A program made the translations under genes and the position numbers. A model generated the notes under the pieces. That model did no database searches and was not told the DNA's origin. It worked only from the letters and a program-made list of their open reading frames with translations. Source: Qipengyuania nanhaisediminis (GTDB lineage: Bacteria > Pseudomonadota > Alphaproteobacteria > Sphingomonadales > Sphingomonadaceae). Taken from it: DNA of 64,000 nucleotides. Below, piece by piece: positions 40,662-49,396 of this stretch (position 1 is the stretch's first letter; each line of letters begins with the position of its first letter). The DNA is taken from the NCBI RefSeq assembly GCF_900115585.1, contig NZ_FOWZ01000003.1, positions 372,001-436,000 on the forward strand. Direction: 5' to 3'.

Positions 40662-41420
40662 CTAGCGCGCAATCTTGATGGTACAATTCACGGGCCGTTC
40701 CGACTCCTGCGCTTGCTCATGGCAGCGCGCAAAGACCTCACGGTTTTCGGCAAGTGTGCTCTGCGCAGCAGCCAATTCGTCCCAAGCCTCGGGGTTCTGC
40801 GACCGGATCAATTGTATTCCGGCGTCCACGATGGTCGGTTCTCCAACAGCCTTGCGGGCCATCCGTTCGGGCCAATGCCAGCTTTCCGGCATGGCCCGGG
40901 CGATGGTGCCGGGAAGGATGGACCATAGAAGGATACCGGCAACCAACCCCATGCCTGCAAAGCACCAGGTCTGACGCTTCTGCTCGTCCTCGGCTCGGAC
41001 ACGCCCGACAATTGCGGCGAGCCGACCGGTAGCAAGATCGAGGTCCTTGCGTCCGTGCCGGAACAGGTCGCTGGCATCGCGCAGCATGTCGAGCGAAGCG
41101 CGCGTGATCTGAACTGCAATGTCTTCCGGCGTCAGCTCGATAGCAGGCTTGCTGCCGATCATGCTCAACGTTTTCGAGACCTGTGCCAGTTGATCGGCCA
41201 TCTGGCCGAGCGTTGCGGTGTAGTCCGGGATCACGATGTCGGCGCGCTCCCTGGCCATGTTCTGGACCGTATGGCGTACCATTGCCATTTCACCTTCGAG
41301 GCGGGCAAAGGCTTCCGTTGCCGGATCGGTTTCTGCAACCGTCGGCGGCGCTGCCTGCGGCGCGGGCGGTTCCTCGACTTCGAGGTCCAGTTGCACTTCT
41401 TCGATGTGTTCGTCTTCCAT
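40662..41420 (-). CDS. DUF6118-like membrane-anchored protein next to the relaxase
   Basis: This 252-residue protein starts with an acidic Glu/Pro-rich N-terminus, followed by a long helical region (ARLEGEMAMVRHTVQNMARERADI, then LGQMADQLAQVSKTLSMI) that may be coiled coil. One membrane helix follows (CFAGMGLVAGILLWSILPGTI, about residues 155-175), then a periplasmic tail with VDAGIQLIRSQNPEAWDEL. The layout matches the DUF6118 proteins that accompany TraA in sphingomonad elements. Its ATG follows the traA stop by about 10 bases on the same strand. A role as transfer-associated membrane factor is inference. Confidence 0.7.
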   Translation of the reverse strand: MEDEHIEEVQLDLEVEEPPAPQAAPPTVAETDPATEAFARLEGEMAMVRHTVQNMARERADIVIPDYTATLGQMADQLAQVSKTLSMIGSKPAIELTPEDIAVQITRASLDMLRDASDLFRHGRKDLDLATGRLAAIVGRVRAEDEQKRQTWCFAGMGLVAGILLWSILPGTIARAMPESWHWPERMARKAVGEPTIVDAGIQLIRSQNPEAWDELAAAQSTLAENREVFARCHEQAQESERPVNCTIKIAR

Positions 41421-41430
41421 CTCGGTTCTC

Positions 41431-44364
41431 CTAAATGCCCATGTCGAAAGCGCGGGTGCGCTCGCGGGAGAGGGTTGCGGTGAGTTTGTTCGCGATGCTG
41501 CGCTCGGGCTTCGGATCGATGCCGAGTTCGCGAGTCTTGCCGCGCAGCAGGCCTTCGACCTGCAGATCGTGCTCCAGCCCCTTCGCCAGTTCGTTCTGCT
41601 TCGCGGACACGCGGGCCGCACCTGCGCGGTCACCTTGCTGTTCAAGCTGCTTGCGTGCGGCGCTCAGCCCCTGCCAGTCGCTGACAAAGCGTTCGGTTCG
41701 CAACGCCGGATCGGTGCGCACGGCAGCCTCGTGCTGCATCGCCCGCAAGGCCTCCTGGCTTCGCCCGCCAGCGGCCTCTGCGATCAGCTTAGGGTTCCGC
41801 TCCATCGCCTTGGCAAGGTCGGTGGCTGCATGGGGCCTGATCGCTTCGAGCGCCTTTCCTGCCTTCTCCAGAGCGGCCTTCTGGTGCGGGAGGACGGGCA
41901 AACCCTGGTCGTGCATCGTGCCGATATCGCCAAGCGCGCGGGCATAGCTTTCGACCGCGCGGCGCTGGTCGTTCTGCGTGTTCGTTTGTGTCGGGAACGG
42001 CTCAAGCTGGCGGGCCTGCGGACGGAAGTTGGAGAAGGCTCCCTTGAGCAAAGTCGAAGGGATGGATTTTGCCTTCTCTGGAATCTGCCTAACTATCTTC
42101 ATGACCCGCTCATGGAAGCTGATCCCTCGCAGTTCGGCGAAGGCCTGTTCGGGCTTGTAGTCACCCGCCATGTCTTTTCCGCGCTCGCGGCTGAGCGTGC
42201 GAACAAGCCCTTCGACAGCGCTCAGGACAGGCTTTGACTGATCGGCAAAGTCATCGCGGCCATAATGCAGCGCCAGCCCGTCGCGATGGCGCGACATGGC
42301 GACATAGGCGGAATGGCCGTCCATCCCCGGCGTGGCGAGGACATGCACACTATCTACGGTCATGCCCTGCGCCTTGTGGATCGTGGCGGCGTAGCCATGA
42401 TCGATATGGGCATAGTCTTTGGTGTCGAACGCGATGTCACGGCCATCGTCGGTGCGCACGGCCATGCTCTGCGCGCTGGCCATTGCGACCGTGCCAAGTG
42501 TCCCGTTCTTGACCCCAAGCCCACGCTCGTTGTGCAGGAAAATGATGCGGTCGCCCGATGCAAACTGGCGTTCGCCGCGTGCCGCCTTGATCGTGGCATC
42601 GGCACCTAGCGCGCCAGCCTCACGCATTTTGCCACGCGCCATCTGGTTCAGCTCGCGCACCTCGTCATTGGTGTGGGTGAGAATAATCCGGCTATCGCCA
42701 GGGCTGCCTTGCCGTTCCCGATCCCAATGCTCGATCAGCGCCGTCCGTGCATCCTCGCGCGTGTCGGCGGCATGGACCATGCCGCGTTCTTCATAGGTGC
42801 GGATTGCTTCGCCGGTTCGGCCCGTGGCGAGCTGCCTGGTCGCATCCTGCTGCCATGCGGTAAGCTGACGGCGAACCTCGCTGATCTCGACCCCGCCGTG
42901 GCGCTCGTGGATTGCCCGGAATGCCGCGCCCGCCTCGATAGCCTGAAGCTGCTGCTGGTCGCCAACTAGGACAACTTTTGCACCAGCCTGCGCGGCAGCG
43001 ACAAGCACGCGCTCCATCTGGCGCGTGCCAACCATGCCCGCTTCATCGATAATAAGCACATCGCGGGCGGTGAGCTGCTCACGCCCTTTGCCCCACTGAT
43101 GCTCAAGGCTGGCGATAGTGCGCGATGCGATACCGGAGCCGTTCTCCAGTCCTTCGGCGGCAATGCCCGACAGGGCCGCACCGCGCACGGTGTAGCCCGC
43201 ACTTTCCCAAGCCTCGCGCGCCACACCCAGCATCGCGCTCTTGCCGGTCCCGGCATAGCCTACGACAACCGCAAGGCCCTTGTCTTTGGTGACGTGTTCG
43301 AAGGCGGTTTTCTGCTCGCCGGACAGGACCAGACCGCGCTTCGCAGCGTTGGCGAACGCGGCGTTTCGCTGGCTATCATTGACGCTGTGTTTCGTGCGCG
43401 CGGCCATCGAATCTGCGGCGCGGTGCAGGCGCTGTTCGGTCTCGATCATCACCCGCGACGTGAAGCGATCCTGCCCGCGCCCATCCTTGCCAAGGGCAAT
43501 CAAATCGGGCGATGCGCGCACGGCATTGTAGGCAGCGTCAAATTGCTCCTTGCCGTCGCTGTGCCGGTGGATGAACGCAGCAAGATCACGTCGCGTAAAG
43601 GTGGCTTGCTGGTGCGTGATTGCATCCAATGCCAGCGCCGGATTGGCAATGATCCTTGTCCCATTACGCTGGGCAATCGCGCGGTGCTCCTCGATCCGCT
43701 CGGCTTCCAGCCCGCGTCCGCCAATGCGCGATGCGGCGGGGCCGATCTTGTCCTGCGGCTCCAGCGCAATACCCTGCGCCTCCAAGCTACGGTGATCGAT
43801 CCGGGCATCGATGTCGCGTTCGGCCAGCGCACGGTTCACATGATCGGCCCAGCGCTCGCGCCATTGTTTGATCAGCGCGGTCTTGTTCCAGTCGCGAACC
43901 TTTGCGCCAAAGCCGTCTTTCGTGACCTCGCGCATCGTTAGCATGACATGCGCGTGCGGCTTGGCCTTGCCGTCTTCGCCGATATCCCAATGGACATTGA
44001 GGTCGGCGATCATGCCTTTCTCGACGAACTCGGCTTTCACGAACTCGCGCGCCAGCTTGATGTTGTCCTTCTTCGACAGCTCGCGTGGCAGCGCGAACTC
44101 GACTTCGCGGGCAAGCTGAGCATCCTTGCGCTTCTCGGCTGCCTCGACCGCGTTCCAAAGCGTGGCGCGGTCGGCGAAGGCTTCAGGCGCGCCCTTGGGC
44201 AGCATCACTTCGGAGTGAAGGACGCCTGCCTTGTTGGTGAAATCGTGGTCACGGTCGATCCGCTCATCGTGCAATCGCTCGCCCGCACGATAGGCAGCTG
44301 CCGCAACGGCACTGCGTCCGCTCGACCTTCCGATGACCTTTGCGCTGAAGTGAAAGATTGCCAT
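41431..44364 (-). CDS. traA: Ti-type conjugative relaxase/helicase TraA (MobQ)
   Basis: This 977-residue bifunctional protein has an N-terminal MobA/MobL relaxase with the catalytic Tyr in AVAAAAYRAGERLHDER and metal-binding HAHVMLTMREV. A RecD/TraI-like helicase follows with Walker A GYAGTGKSAML, DEAGMVGTRQM and a C-terminal UvrD-like motif (HGYAATIHKAQGMTVDSVHVLATP). It nicks oriT and unwinds the transferred strand. In-frame REP-like insertions (KPVLSAVEGL near 42208-42237, and IPSTLLKG near 42043-42063) interrupt the C-terminal region. The ATG lies 46 bases from the oriT nick core and diverges from traC/traD. Confidence 0.92.
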   Translation of the reverse strand: MAIFHFSAKVIGRSSGRSAVAAAAYRAGERLHDERIDRDHDFTNKAGVLHSEVMLPKGAPEAFADRATLWNAVEAAEKRKDAQLAREVEFALPRELSKKDNIKLAREFVKAEFVEKGMIADLNVHWDIGEDGKAKPHAHVMLTMREVTKDGFGAKVRDWNKTALIKQWRERWADHVNRALAERDIDARIDHRSLEAQGIALEPQDKIGPAASRIGGRGLEAERIEEHRAIAQRNGTRIIANPALALDAITHQQATFTRRDLAAFIHRHSDGKEQFDAAYNAVRASPDLIALGKDGRGQDRFTSRVMIETEQRLHRAADSMAARTKHSVNDSQRNAAFANAAKRGLVLSGEQKTAFEHVTKDKGLAVVVGYAGTGKSAMLGVAREAWESAGYTVRGAALSGIAAEGLENGSGIASRTIASLEHQWGKGREQLTARDVLIIDEAGMVGTRQMERVLVAAAQAGAKVVLVGDQQQLQAIEAGAAFRAIHERHGGVEISEVRRQLTAWQQDATRQLATGRTGEAIRTYEERGMVHAADTREDARTALIEHWDRERQGSPGDSRIILTHTNDEVRELNQMARGKMREAGALGADATIKAARGERQFASGDRIIFLHNERGLGVKNGTLGTVAMASAQSMAVRTDDGRDIAFDTKDYAHIDHGYAATIHKAQGMTVDSVHVLATPGMDGHSAYVAMSRHRDGLALHYGRDDFADQSKPVLSAVEGLVRTLSRERGKDMAGDYKPEQAFAELRGISFHERVMKIVRQIPEKAKSIPSTLLKGAFSNFRPQARQLEPFPTQTNTQNDQRRAVESYARALGDIGTMHDQGLPVLPHQKAALEKAGKALEAIRPHAATDLAKAMERNPKLIAEAAGGRSQEALRAMQHEAAVRTDPALRTERFVSDWQGLSAARKQLEQQGDRAGAARVSAKQNELAKGLEHDLQVEGLLRGKTRELGIDPKPERSIANKLTATLSRERTRAFDMGI
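42043..42063 (+). repeat. Second REP-like sequence in traA
   Basis: CTTGAGCAAAGTCGAAGGG is a REP-like half element in the C-terminal region of traA. It contributes the residues IPSTLLKG on the coding strand and keeps the frame open. Confidence 0.5.
42208..42237 (+). repeat. REP-type palindrome inserted in traA
   Basis: CCTTCGACAGCGCTCAGGAC followed by AGGCTT matches the well-known CCTTCGACNNNGCTCAGGACAGG class of repetitive extragenic palindromes in sphingomonads and relatives. Here it is in frame and encodes KPVLSAVEGL, between DDFADQS and VRTLSRERG, which are adjacent in related TraA proteins. Confidence 0.75.
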
Positions 44365-44392
44365 GTCGGCAATCCAGTTACACCGCAAAGCC

Positions 44393-44421
44393 TGCGTCGG
44401 CACGACGTATAAGCGCGCCCT
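44393..44421. other. Candidate oriT (MobQ nick region)
   Basis: TAAGCGCGCCCT at 44410-44421 matches the RSF1010/pTi nick-region consensus TAARTGCGCCCT at nearly all positions, including the invariant GCGCCCT. Directly upstream is an inverted repeat, TGCGTCG-GCA-CGACGTA, with one mismatch. It sits in the divergent gap between traA and traC/traD, the place of oriT on Ti plasmids. The nick would be expected at the end of GCGCCC. Confidence 0.7.
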
Positions 44422-44508
44422 CTCATGATAAAATCCTGATCGGGACTAGGCGGTATCACACTGTCCCGGCGACCTTACTGCATTGGATTACAACCACGAT
44501 TATCATGG

Positions 44509-44530
44509 CTCCATCACACCAACGATGGAG
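44509..44530. repeat. Inverted repeat upstream of traC-like gene
   Basis: CTCCATC and GATGGAG form a perfect 7-bp inverted repeat with an 8-base spacer. It ends in the ribosome-binding region of the small transfer gene and may control its translation or bind a transfer regulator. Confidence 0.45.
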
Positions 44531-44537
44531 ACAACAG

Positions 44538-44843
44538 ATGCGCAAACCCCGCGATTTTGATTCGGAACTCAAGGCCCTCGCCGACAAGGCCAAGCAGTTG
44601 AAGGAACGCCGCGTGCGCGACCTCGGCGTGCTGGTCACGGCAACCGGAGCCGACGCGCTCGATGCCGATGTCCTGGCAGGCGCGCTGCTCGACGCTGCCG
44701 CCACCACCGACAAGGCCACCGGGGAGGGCTGGCGCAAGCGCGGCGCGGCCTTCTTTCAGGGCAAGTCACGCGACACTTCGAGCGGACCTGGCCAGCAGCC
44801 GGAAGGCACTCTCCCGCTCAATGGCGGCACGGCATCGGCTTGA
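44538..44843 (+). CDS. TraC-like mobilization accessory protein
   Basis: This 101-residue hydrophilic protein has a basic helical N-terminus (RKPRDFDSELKALADKAKQLKERRVRDLGVLV) and a LDADVLAGALLDAA segment, the pattern of the small TraC/TraD-type proteins encoded beside TraA. These help the relaxase at oriT. ATG 44538 follows GATGGAGAC. The next small gene overlaps its end, and both diverge from traA across the oriT candidate. Confidence 0.75.
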   Translation: MRKPRDFDSELKALADKAKQLKERRVRDLGVLVTATGADALDADVLAGALLDAAATTDKATGEGWRKRGAAFFQGKSRDTSSGPGQQPEGTLPLNGGTASA

Positions 44844-45111
44844 GGCAGCAAAGGCGCGAACCGACATGCGCGAATGGCAGGTCAAACGCCGCGAACGAAC
44901 CCGCCAACTGATCGAGCTGGGCGGCCTGGTCGCCAAGGCCGATCTGGTTGATTTGACAGACGATGATCGCGCCGCGCTCTACGGCGCGTTCCTCACCGTT
45001 GCCGCCAAGCTGCGCGGGCCGGATGGTGCGCAGGCGCTGGTGCTGTTCCGGCGCAAAGGGAAGCGGGCGTTTGAGGCTGAACAGTCCGAAGACAAACCAT
45101 CCATGAGATAG
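44821..45111 (+). CDS. TraD family conjugal transfer protein
   Basis: This protein of about 96 residues has the PF06412-type TraD signature RQLIELGGLVAKADLVDLTDDDRAALYGAFL. It is the usual second small partner of TraA in Ti-type transfer regions and probably works in the relaxosome; it is unrelated to the F-plasmid TraD coupling protein. ATG 44821 overlaps the previous gene by 23 bases; ATG 44866 is an alternative that directly precedes the conserved part. It converges with the PepSY gene about 35 bases further on. Confidence 0.8.
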   Translation: MAARHRLEAAKARTDMREWQVKRRERTRQLIELGGLVAKADLVDLTDDDRAALYGAFLTVAAKLRGPDGAQALVLFRRKGKRAFEAEQSEDKPSMR

Positions 45112-45145
45112 AGTCGAACCAATCGCTATCGCAGCACACTTGCAG

Positions 45146-46720
45146 CTAGCCCGCATACCAAATGCTGTCTTCCGGTGCATTTTTGCCCCGTTGCCGGGTT
45201 CTATGCATCATTGCGATCAGTGCCAGACCTCCCATCACTGCAACCAAATCCACCAGCCATGTCACATCTCCATGGTTCCAGCCGTACCATAATGGTGTGA
45301 CTACACTGGCAATCGGAATCATGAAGCAGGCAAGCGCCGCTATGCCTGAAAGAACCACGGCTCCACGTGCTGCCCCGAGCAGAAACGCTAGCACAACGGC
45401 CACAAGAAATGCCGCATAGTAGATGAGCATATGGGCTGATTGCGCCTGTGCTTCGAACGCTGGAAGAACCTTCGCCGCTGCGATTGTCAGGGAAATTCCG
45501 CTTACGCAGCCGAGCGATACGCCCACCGTCAAAGCTCCAAGAATGCGGGTGTCGCGGCGTTGTTGCACGGTTGCCCCGCCACGCTGCTTTTTGCGGCGGC
45601 TTTCGATCCACAGGATATTACCGGAGTAGAAGAGAAATGCCCCGCCTAGTCCGAGCGCAAAATACGCCCAGCGAATAGGATTGCCACCAAAATTGCCGAA
45701 ATGCAGCGCAAAGAAGCTGGTAACGGTGGCGAGATAACCCTGCTGTCGTCCGGGCATATAGTCGTAGGCCATTACATCGCCGGTGTATGGGTGCATCATG
45801 GCGAAACCGAATGTGGGACCGCGCAAGCCGTAGCCATCGCGTTTCCCAAAGGCTTGAAGCTGTGCCTGGCCATCCGGCGTGGTGCTGTATGTAAGCCATC
45901 GCACAGTGAAGCCCGGATCGCTTCGCTCTAACGTGTTCACGACATCGGCGGGTGAGACGAAGGGAACATCCTCCCGCAACGGCGCGTCATGCGGCGTCTC
46001 GTTGGCTTCGAACATTGCTTCGATCTGACCGTTGTAAGCCAGCTTGTCCTGCGATCCGTAGATCGGATCGTGAAAGGCGAAAATCAGGGCTGTAAGTGCC
46101 ATAATCAGATGAAATGGCAGACTGAATATGCCGAGCACATTGTGCACATCAAGCCACATCCGCTTGAGGTTCTTGCCAAGCCTCAATGCAAAAAGGTCTT
46201 TCACGAGGCTGGGTAACAATATGATCAGGCCGGAAACCAGCGCAATGGCATACAGCAGCGCGACCACGCCCATGAAGTACAGCGAGAATGGCAACCCTAC
46301 ATGCTGATGCAGCGTGTCGATAAACTGCGCCACCGGAGCAGGATCTTGTCGGAAAGTTTGGAGGCTGCCGTGATCTGCCATTGCAGCCGCGTAGACATGT
46401 TGCGGTGCGCCGCGACTGCGACCTTCTGGCCATACGACCCATTCCAGTCTCGCAGGGCGCTCTGGCCCTGTCTCCACATTTACCGTGTAACCCTTGGCAA
46501 TATCGGGATGCGCGGCAATGGCCGTGGCGATCAGCTCTGGCGTATCTTCGAGTGAAACTGGCGCAGGCAGCTCAGACGGCGGTGTAGCCCAACGCTGTAG
46601 CGGCTCCTCGAACATGGTGATTGCGCCTGCGTAAAAGGCGATAAACAGGAACAACCCGCTGACGATGCCAACCCAGGTGTGAACACCCTTGTACATCTTG
46701 ACGATATCGCTGCGTACCAT
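45146..46720 (-). CDS. PepSY-associated membrane protein, probable ferric-siderophore reductase type
   Basis: This 524-residue inner-membrane protein of the PepSY-TM family opens with the first helix VHTWVGIVSGLFLFIAFYAGAITMFEE, including the conserved His of KGVHTWVG. Further helices carry conserved His positions (WLDVHNVLGIFSLPFHLIMALT, SFFALHFGNFGG), and there are two periplasmic PepSY-like segments. Members act in reduction of ferric siderophores at the periplasmic face. ATG 46720 is chosen to begin the family N-terminus. It is the last gene of the receptor operon, 7 bases after the preceding small membrane protein. Confidence 0.85.
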   Translation of the reverse strand: MVRSDIVKMYKGVHTWVGIVSGLFLFIAFYAGAITMFEEPLQRWATPPSELPAPVSLEDTPELIATAIAAHPDIAKGYTVNVETGPERPARLEWVVWPEGRSRGAPQHVYAAAMADHGSLQTFRQDPAPVAQFIDTLHQHVGLPFSLYFMGVVALLYAIALVSGLIILLPSLVKDLFALRLGKNLKRMWLDVHNVLGIFSLPFHLIMALTALIFAFHDPIYGSQDKLAYNGQIEAMFEANETPHDAPLREDVPFVSPADVVNTLERSDPGFTVRWLTYSTTPDGQAQLQAFGKRDGYGLRGPTFGFAMMHPYTGDVMAYDYMPGRQQGYLATVTSFFALHFGNFGGNPIRWAYFALGLGGAFLFYSGNILWIESRRKKQRGGATVQQRRDTRILGALTVGVSLGCVSGISLTIAAAKVLPAFEAQAQSAHMLIYYAAFLVAVVLAFLLGAARGAVVLSGIAALACFMIPIASVVTPLWYGWNHGDVTWLVDLVAVMGGLALIAMMHRTRQRGKNAPEDSIWYAG

Positions 46721-46727
46721 CGTGCGG

Positions 46728-47024
46728 CTACCCGACTGACTTTGCGATTGCGAGCAATGCGAACACAACGATATTGGCCCCGCCAAGCCAGAGCCAGGCC
46801 CTGATCCCACTGCGAAACAGGAAGCAAAAGCTGGCAATGCCGCACCAGATCGGCGCAACAAGCCACATGGCAAATTGCGTCTTGCCGCTGCCCGCCATCA
46901 GTCCGTCAGGCGTCAACCATACGAACAAGCCTGTGAAGCCAAGTGCGAGGGTGAAACCCAGAATTACCCCGGCGCTAGCTTTGCCAAGCCACCCCTTCGC
47001 GGAGTAGGTGAATGCAGCACTCAT
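46728..47024 (-). CDS. Small membrane protein of the iron-uptake cluster (DUF3649-like)
   Basis: This 98-residue protein has three hydrophobic helices (AGVILGFTLALGFTGLFVWL, FAMWLVAPIWCGIASFCFLF, AWLWLGGANIVVFALLAIA). Its position between a DUF3325-like protein and a PepSY protein, together with length and topology, fits the DUF3649 proteins of siderophore clusters. The direct family match is tentative. It overlaps the upstream gene by 4 bases and precedes the PepSY gene by 7, so it is part of one operon. Confidence 0.65.
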   Translation of the reverse strand: MSAAFTYSAKGWLGKASAGVILGFTLALGFTGLFVWLTPDGLMAGSGKTQFAMWLVAPIWCGIASFCFLFRSGIRAWLWLGGANIVVFALLAIAKSVG

Positions 47025-47302
47025 TCGACATTGTCCCTGCGGTTCTGCACCCACGCAATCGCGAGCGGGGGGATGGACCATGCAAGCATTAGCAAAGTCA
47101 TGGCGATGAACACCGTCGATGCCCAACCGGCGAATTGCCAAAGCAGAAGTAGCGAAGTGACGATCAGGGCAATGCCTGCCGGAATCGGCCAGCGTCCGAC
47201 GAGATGGCTTTTGCGCCATTGCTGATTGGGGGAAGCAAGATAGAGCAGGCCCGCGCCGCAAAGCGCACAACTTGCTGCCAACAGGGCCAGGCCTGGGATC
47301 AT
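47021..47302 (-). CDS. Small membrane protein of the iron-uptake cluster (DUF3325-like)
   Basis: This 93-residue protein has three hydrophobic helices and a short loop with NQQWRKSHLVGRWP, similar in layout to DUF3325 proteins found between TonB-dependent receptors and PepSY reductases. It starts about 20 bases after the receptor stop and overlaps the next gene by 4 bases. Its biochemical role is unknown; it may stabilise or assist the reductase. Confidence 0.65.
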   Translation of the reverse strand: MIPGLALLAASCALCGAGLLYLASPNQQWRKSHLVGRWPIPAGIALIVTSLLLLWQFAGWASTVFIAMTLLMLAWSIPPLAIAWVQNRRDNVE

Positions 47303-47322
47303 TTCCCGCTTCCCCGATCAGG

Positions 47323-49311
47323 TCAGAATTGGACGCGAAGCGATGCTACAACTTCCCTGCCCATCGCCGGATAGCCAACATAGTCGTTCGTTGATCCGGC
47401 AATATAGGTGTAGGTGGCATGATCGTAGTAGAACTCATCGAACAGGTTGTTGACTACAAGCGAAACAGTGATCGGGTCCGCGATACGATAGCTCGTATAA
47501 GCCTTCACCGTAGTATATGCTTCCTTGTCGGGCGCGGTCGGATCGATGGAATTCGATTCCGAGGAGACGTGACGCACCTGTGTTCCCAGGCTCAGACGAT
47601 CTGACAGGCCAGTATATTCTGCCTTGCCAAGCCAGGTCGTCCCGATCCGTGTCCCCAGCCCCAAATTCGCATCCGTCAGTGGCTGACCATTCAGCGTGTT
47701 GTTCGCATCCCACATGCCTACACTCAGGAACAGGTCTTGAGTGGCATAGCCTGCTTCAATTTCGTAGCCTTCGACCTTGGCGTCCCCGATATTCCGCCAG
47801 TAGCCCCAAACAGGCGTGCCGACGTATTCGATATCGACGAAGTTCTCGATATTCTGCTTGTACCATGTGCCCCGAGCGAAGAATCCGTCGCGCTCAAAGG
47901 AAACACCAAATTCCAGATTGTCGGCCTTTTCCGATTCCAGTGTGCCATCATGAACGTAGAGCGCACTGAAAAAAGCTTCGCGGATTTGCACCCCTCTGAA
48001 GGCCTGCGCGTAGGTGGCATGTAGTTCCAGACCGTCGACAATCTCGAAAGTCGCGCCGACATTGGGGCTGAAGCCTGAATCAGCAATCCTGATGCCACTG
48101 CTCACGCCGCCACTACTCTTGAAATTATAGTCGTCGTAGCGAATGCCAGCGGTCAGCTTCAGCGGTTCGATTGGCTGAAAATTCGCCTGAAGATAGGCTC
48201 CGAAGATATCGACCGACTGGCGTGTGTCGCCCCAGGCAAATGGCGGCGTGGCATTTTGCGCTGAATTCAAATCATCAACCCGGTAGTCCACGCCGTAGGT
48301 CAGGGAGAGATCGCCAAAGCTGCTTGTGTTGCGCAGGTCGAGCCCCATGCTGGAGAAATCGCCTTCGCCGTATATGATGTCCGAGGTCTGGCGTTGCACG
48401 CGAAAATCGGTGTTGTTGTAAAACGCGGTCAGACGCGTGTCGATTGCTTCGCTGGCCGGATTGTAGCGATAGTTGCCGGTCAATGTCGTGCGGCTCATCT
48501 CCTGGTCCGAGAGGATATACCGGCCAGCGAAATTGGTCAGATTGGGCCGTTCGTACGAAGTTGCTGAATCGTCGAGTTTCTCGAAGGTGAGGCTGGCCGC
48601 ATGATCTCCGTCCAGCACGTTGAGCTTCGAAAAATACCGCGTGTGCTCGTAGGGTGTAGGTGAAACCCTGTCGCCATTGCCATCGTCGTAGTCATTCCGG
48701 TCGGTGTACGAAATACCGGCAATCAGACCGACATTGTCGCTCAATCGGCCATAGACCGCTCCACTTGCGCCATAGCCGTCACCGCCATTTAAGTAGCCGG
48801 TGCTTTTAGCATAGATGCCCACGTCCTGCCCCGCACTTAGCATGTCGAACGCATCCTTCAGTGTGACTGCCAAGGCACCTGTGAGGGCGCCCGGGCCATT
48901 TGTCGCCGCACCTGCGCCTGCATCCAGTTGAATCGTCTTGATGAAATCTGGCTCCACCTGAACGCGAGCCTGATGATGATATAGCTCGCCGGGGCTTTGT
49001 GCGCCGTCAATTGTCACATTCAGCATCACGTCTTCGAAGCCGCGCACGTAGATTTTCTGCGCGGTGGCCGAACCACCGCCGACCGCAACCGACGATTCGT
49101 TGGCAAAGATATCTTCCAGCGTGTTGGCCGATGTGCGCTCCAGATCCTCGGACGAAACAATGAAGTCACCCGGCTCCTTCTCTCCTGTCACGATGATCGT
49201 GTCGGCTGCATCTTCGCCGTCGATGGTCTGCGCGGCGACGGGCGCAGACAAGCCGCCTAGGGCAGCAAGGCCAAGCGCAATTGTTGAAGACTGGGTTGCA
49301 AAACGAATCAT
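47323..49311 (-). CDS. TonB-dependent receptor, probable ferric-siderophore type
   Basis: This 662-residue outer-membrane receptor has a signal peptide (STIALGLAALGGLSAPVAA), a TonB-box-like DTIIVTGE near residue 36, a plug domain (TLEDIFANESSVAVGGGSATAQKIYVRGFEDVMLNVTIDG), and a 22-strand barrel ending in ASLRVQF with terminal Phe. It transports a ferric chelate or similar ligand into the periplasm. It starts the operon that continues with two small membrane proteins and the PepSY reductase. A 19-bp Fur-like palindrome lies about 55 bases upstream of the ATG. Confidence 0.9.
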   Translation of the reverse strand: MIRFATQSSTIALGLAALGGLSAPVAAQTIDGEDAADTIIVTGEKEPGDFIVSSEDLERTSANTLEDIFANESSVAVGGGSATAQKIYVRGFEDVMLNVTIDGAQSPGELYHHQARVQVEPDFIKTIQLDAGAGAATNGPGALTGALAVTLKDAFDMLSAGQDVGIYAKSTGYLNGGDGYGASGAVYGRLSDNVGLIAGISYTDRNDYDDGNGDRVSPTPYEHTRYFSKLNVLDGDHAASLTFEKLDDSATSYERPNLTNFAGRYILSDQEMSRTTLTGNYRYNPASEAIDTRLTAFYNNTDFRVQRQTSDIIYGEGDFSSMGLDLRNTSSFGDLSLTYGVDYRVDDLNSAQNATPPFAWGDTRQSVDIFGAYLQANFQPIEPLKLTAGIRYDDYNFKSSGGVSSGIRIADSGFSPNVGATFEIVDGLELHATYAQAFRGVQIREAFFSALYVHDGTLESEKADNLEFGVSFERDGFFARGTWYKQNIENFVDIEYVGTPVWGYWRNIGDAKVEGYEIEAGYATQDLFLSVGMWDANNTLNGQPLTDANLGLGTRIGTTWLGKAEYTGLSDRLSLGTQVRHVSSESNSIDPTAPDKEAYTTVKAYTSYRIADPITVSLVVNNLFDEFYYDHATYTYIAGSTNDYVGYPAMGREVVASLRVQF

Positions 49312-49364
49312 GAGAGATGGCCCCTGAAGAGTTACTGTTCCGGCGGCGCACTGACAGCATTGCA

Positions 49365-49383
49365 ATTGCGAGTCAATCGCAAT
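49365..49383. promoter_or_regulatory. Candidate Fur-type operator
   Basis: ATTGCGAGTCAATCGCAAT is a perfect 7-5-7 inverted repeat of 19 bases, the length of a Fur box, located between the receptor gene and a divergent ORF. Its base sequence differs from the enteric consensus but is similar to GCGA/TCGC-type boxes seen upstream of receptors in related bacteria. It predicts iron repression of the cargo. Confidence 0.5.
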
Positions 49384-49396
49384 AAGGCTTGGCTAA

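Noticed and set aside
41236-42237. A 333-codon plus-strand frame within traA
   Set aside because: Antisense shadow of the relaxase; its end encodes a REP-derived FDSAQDRL tail.
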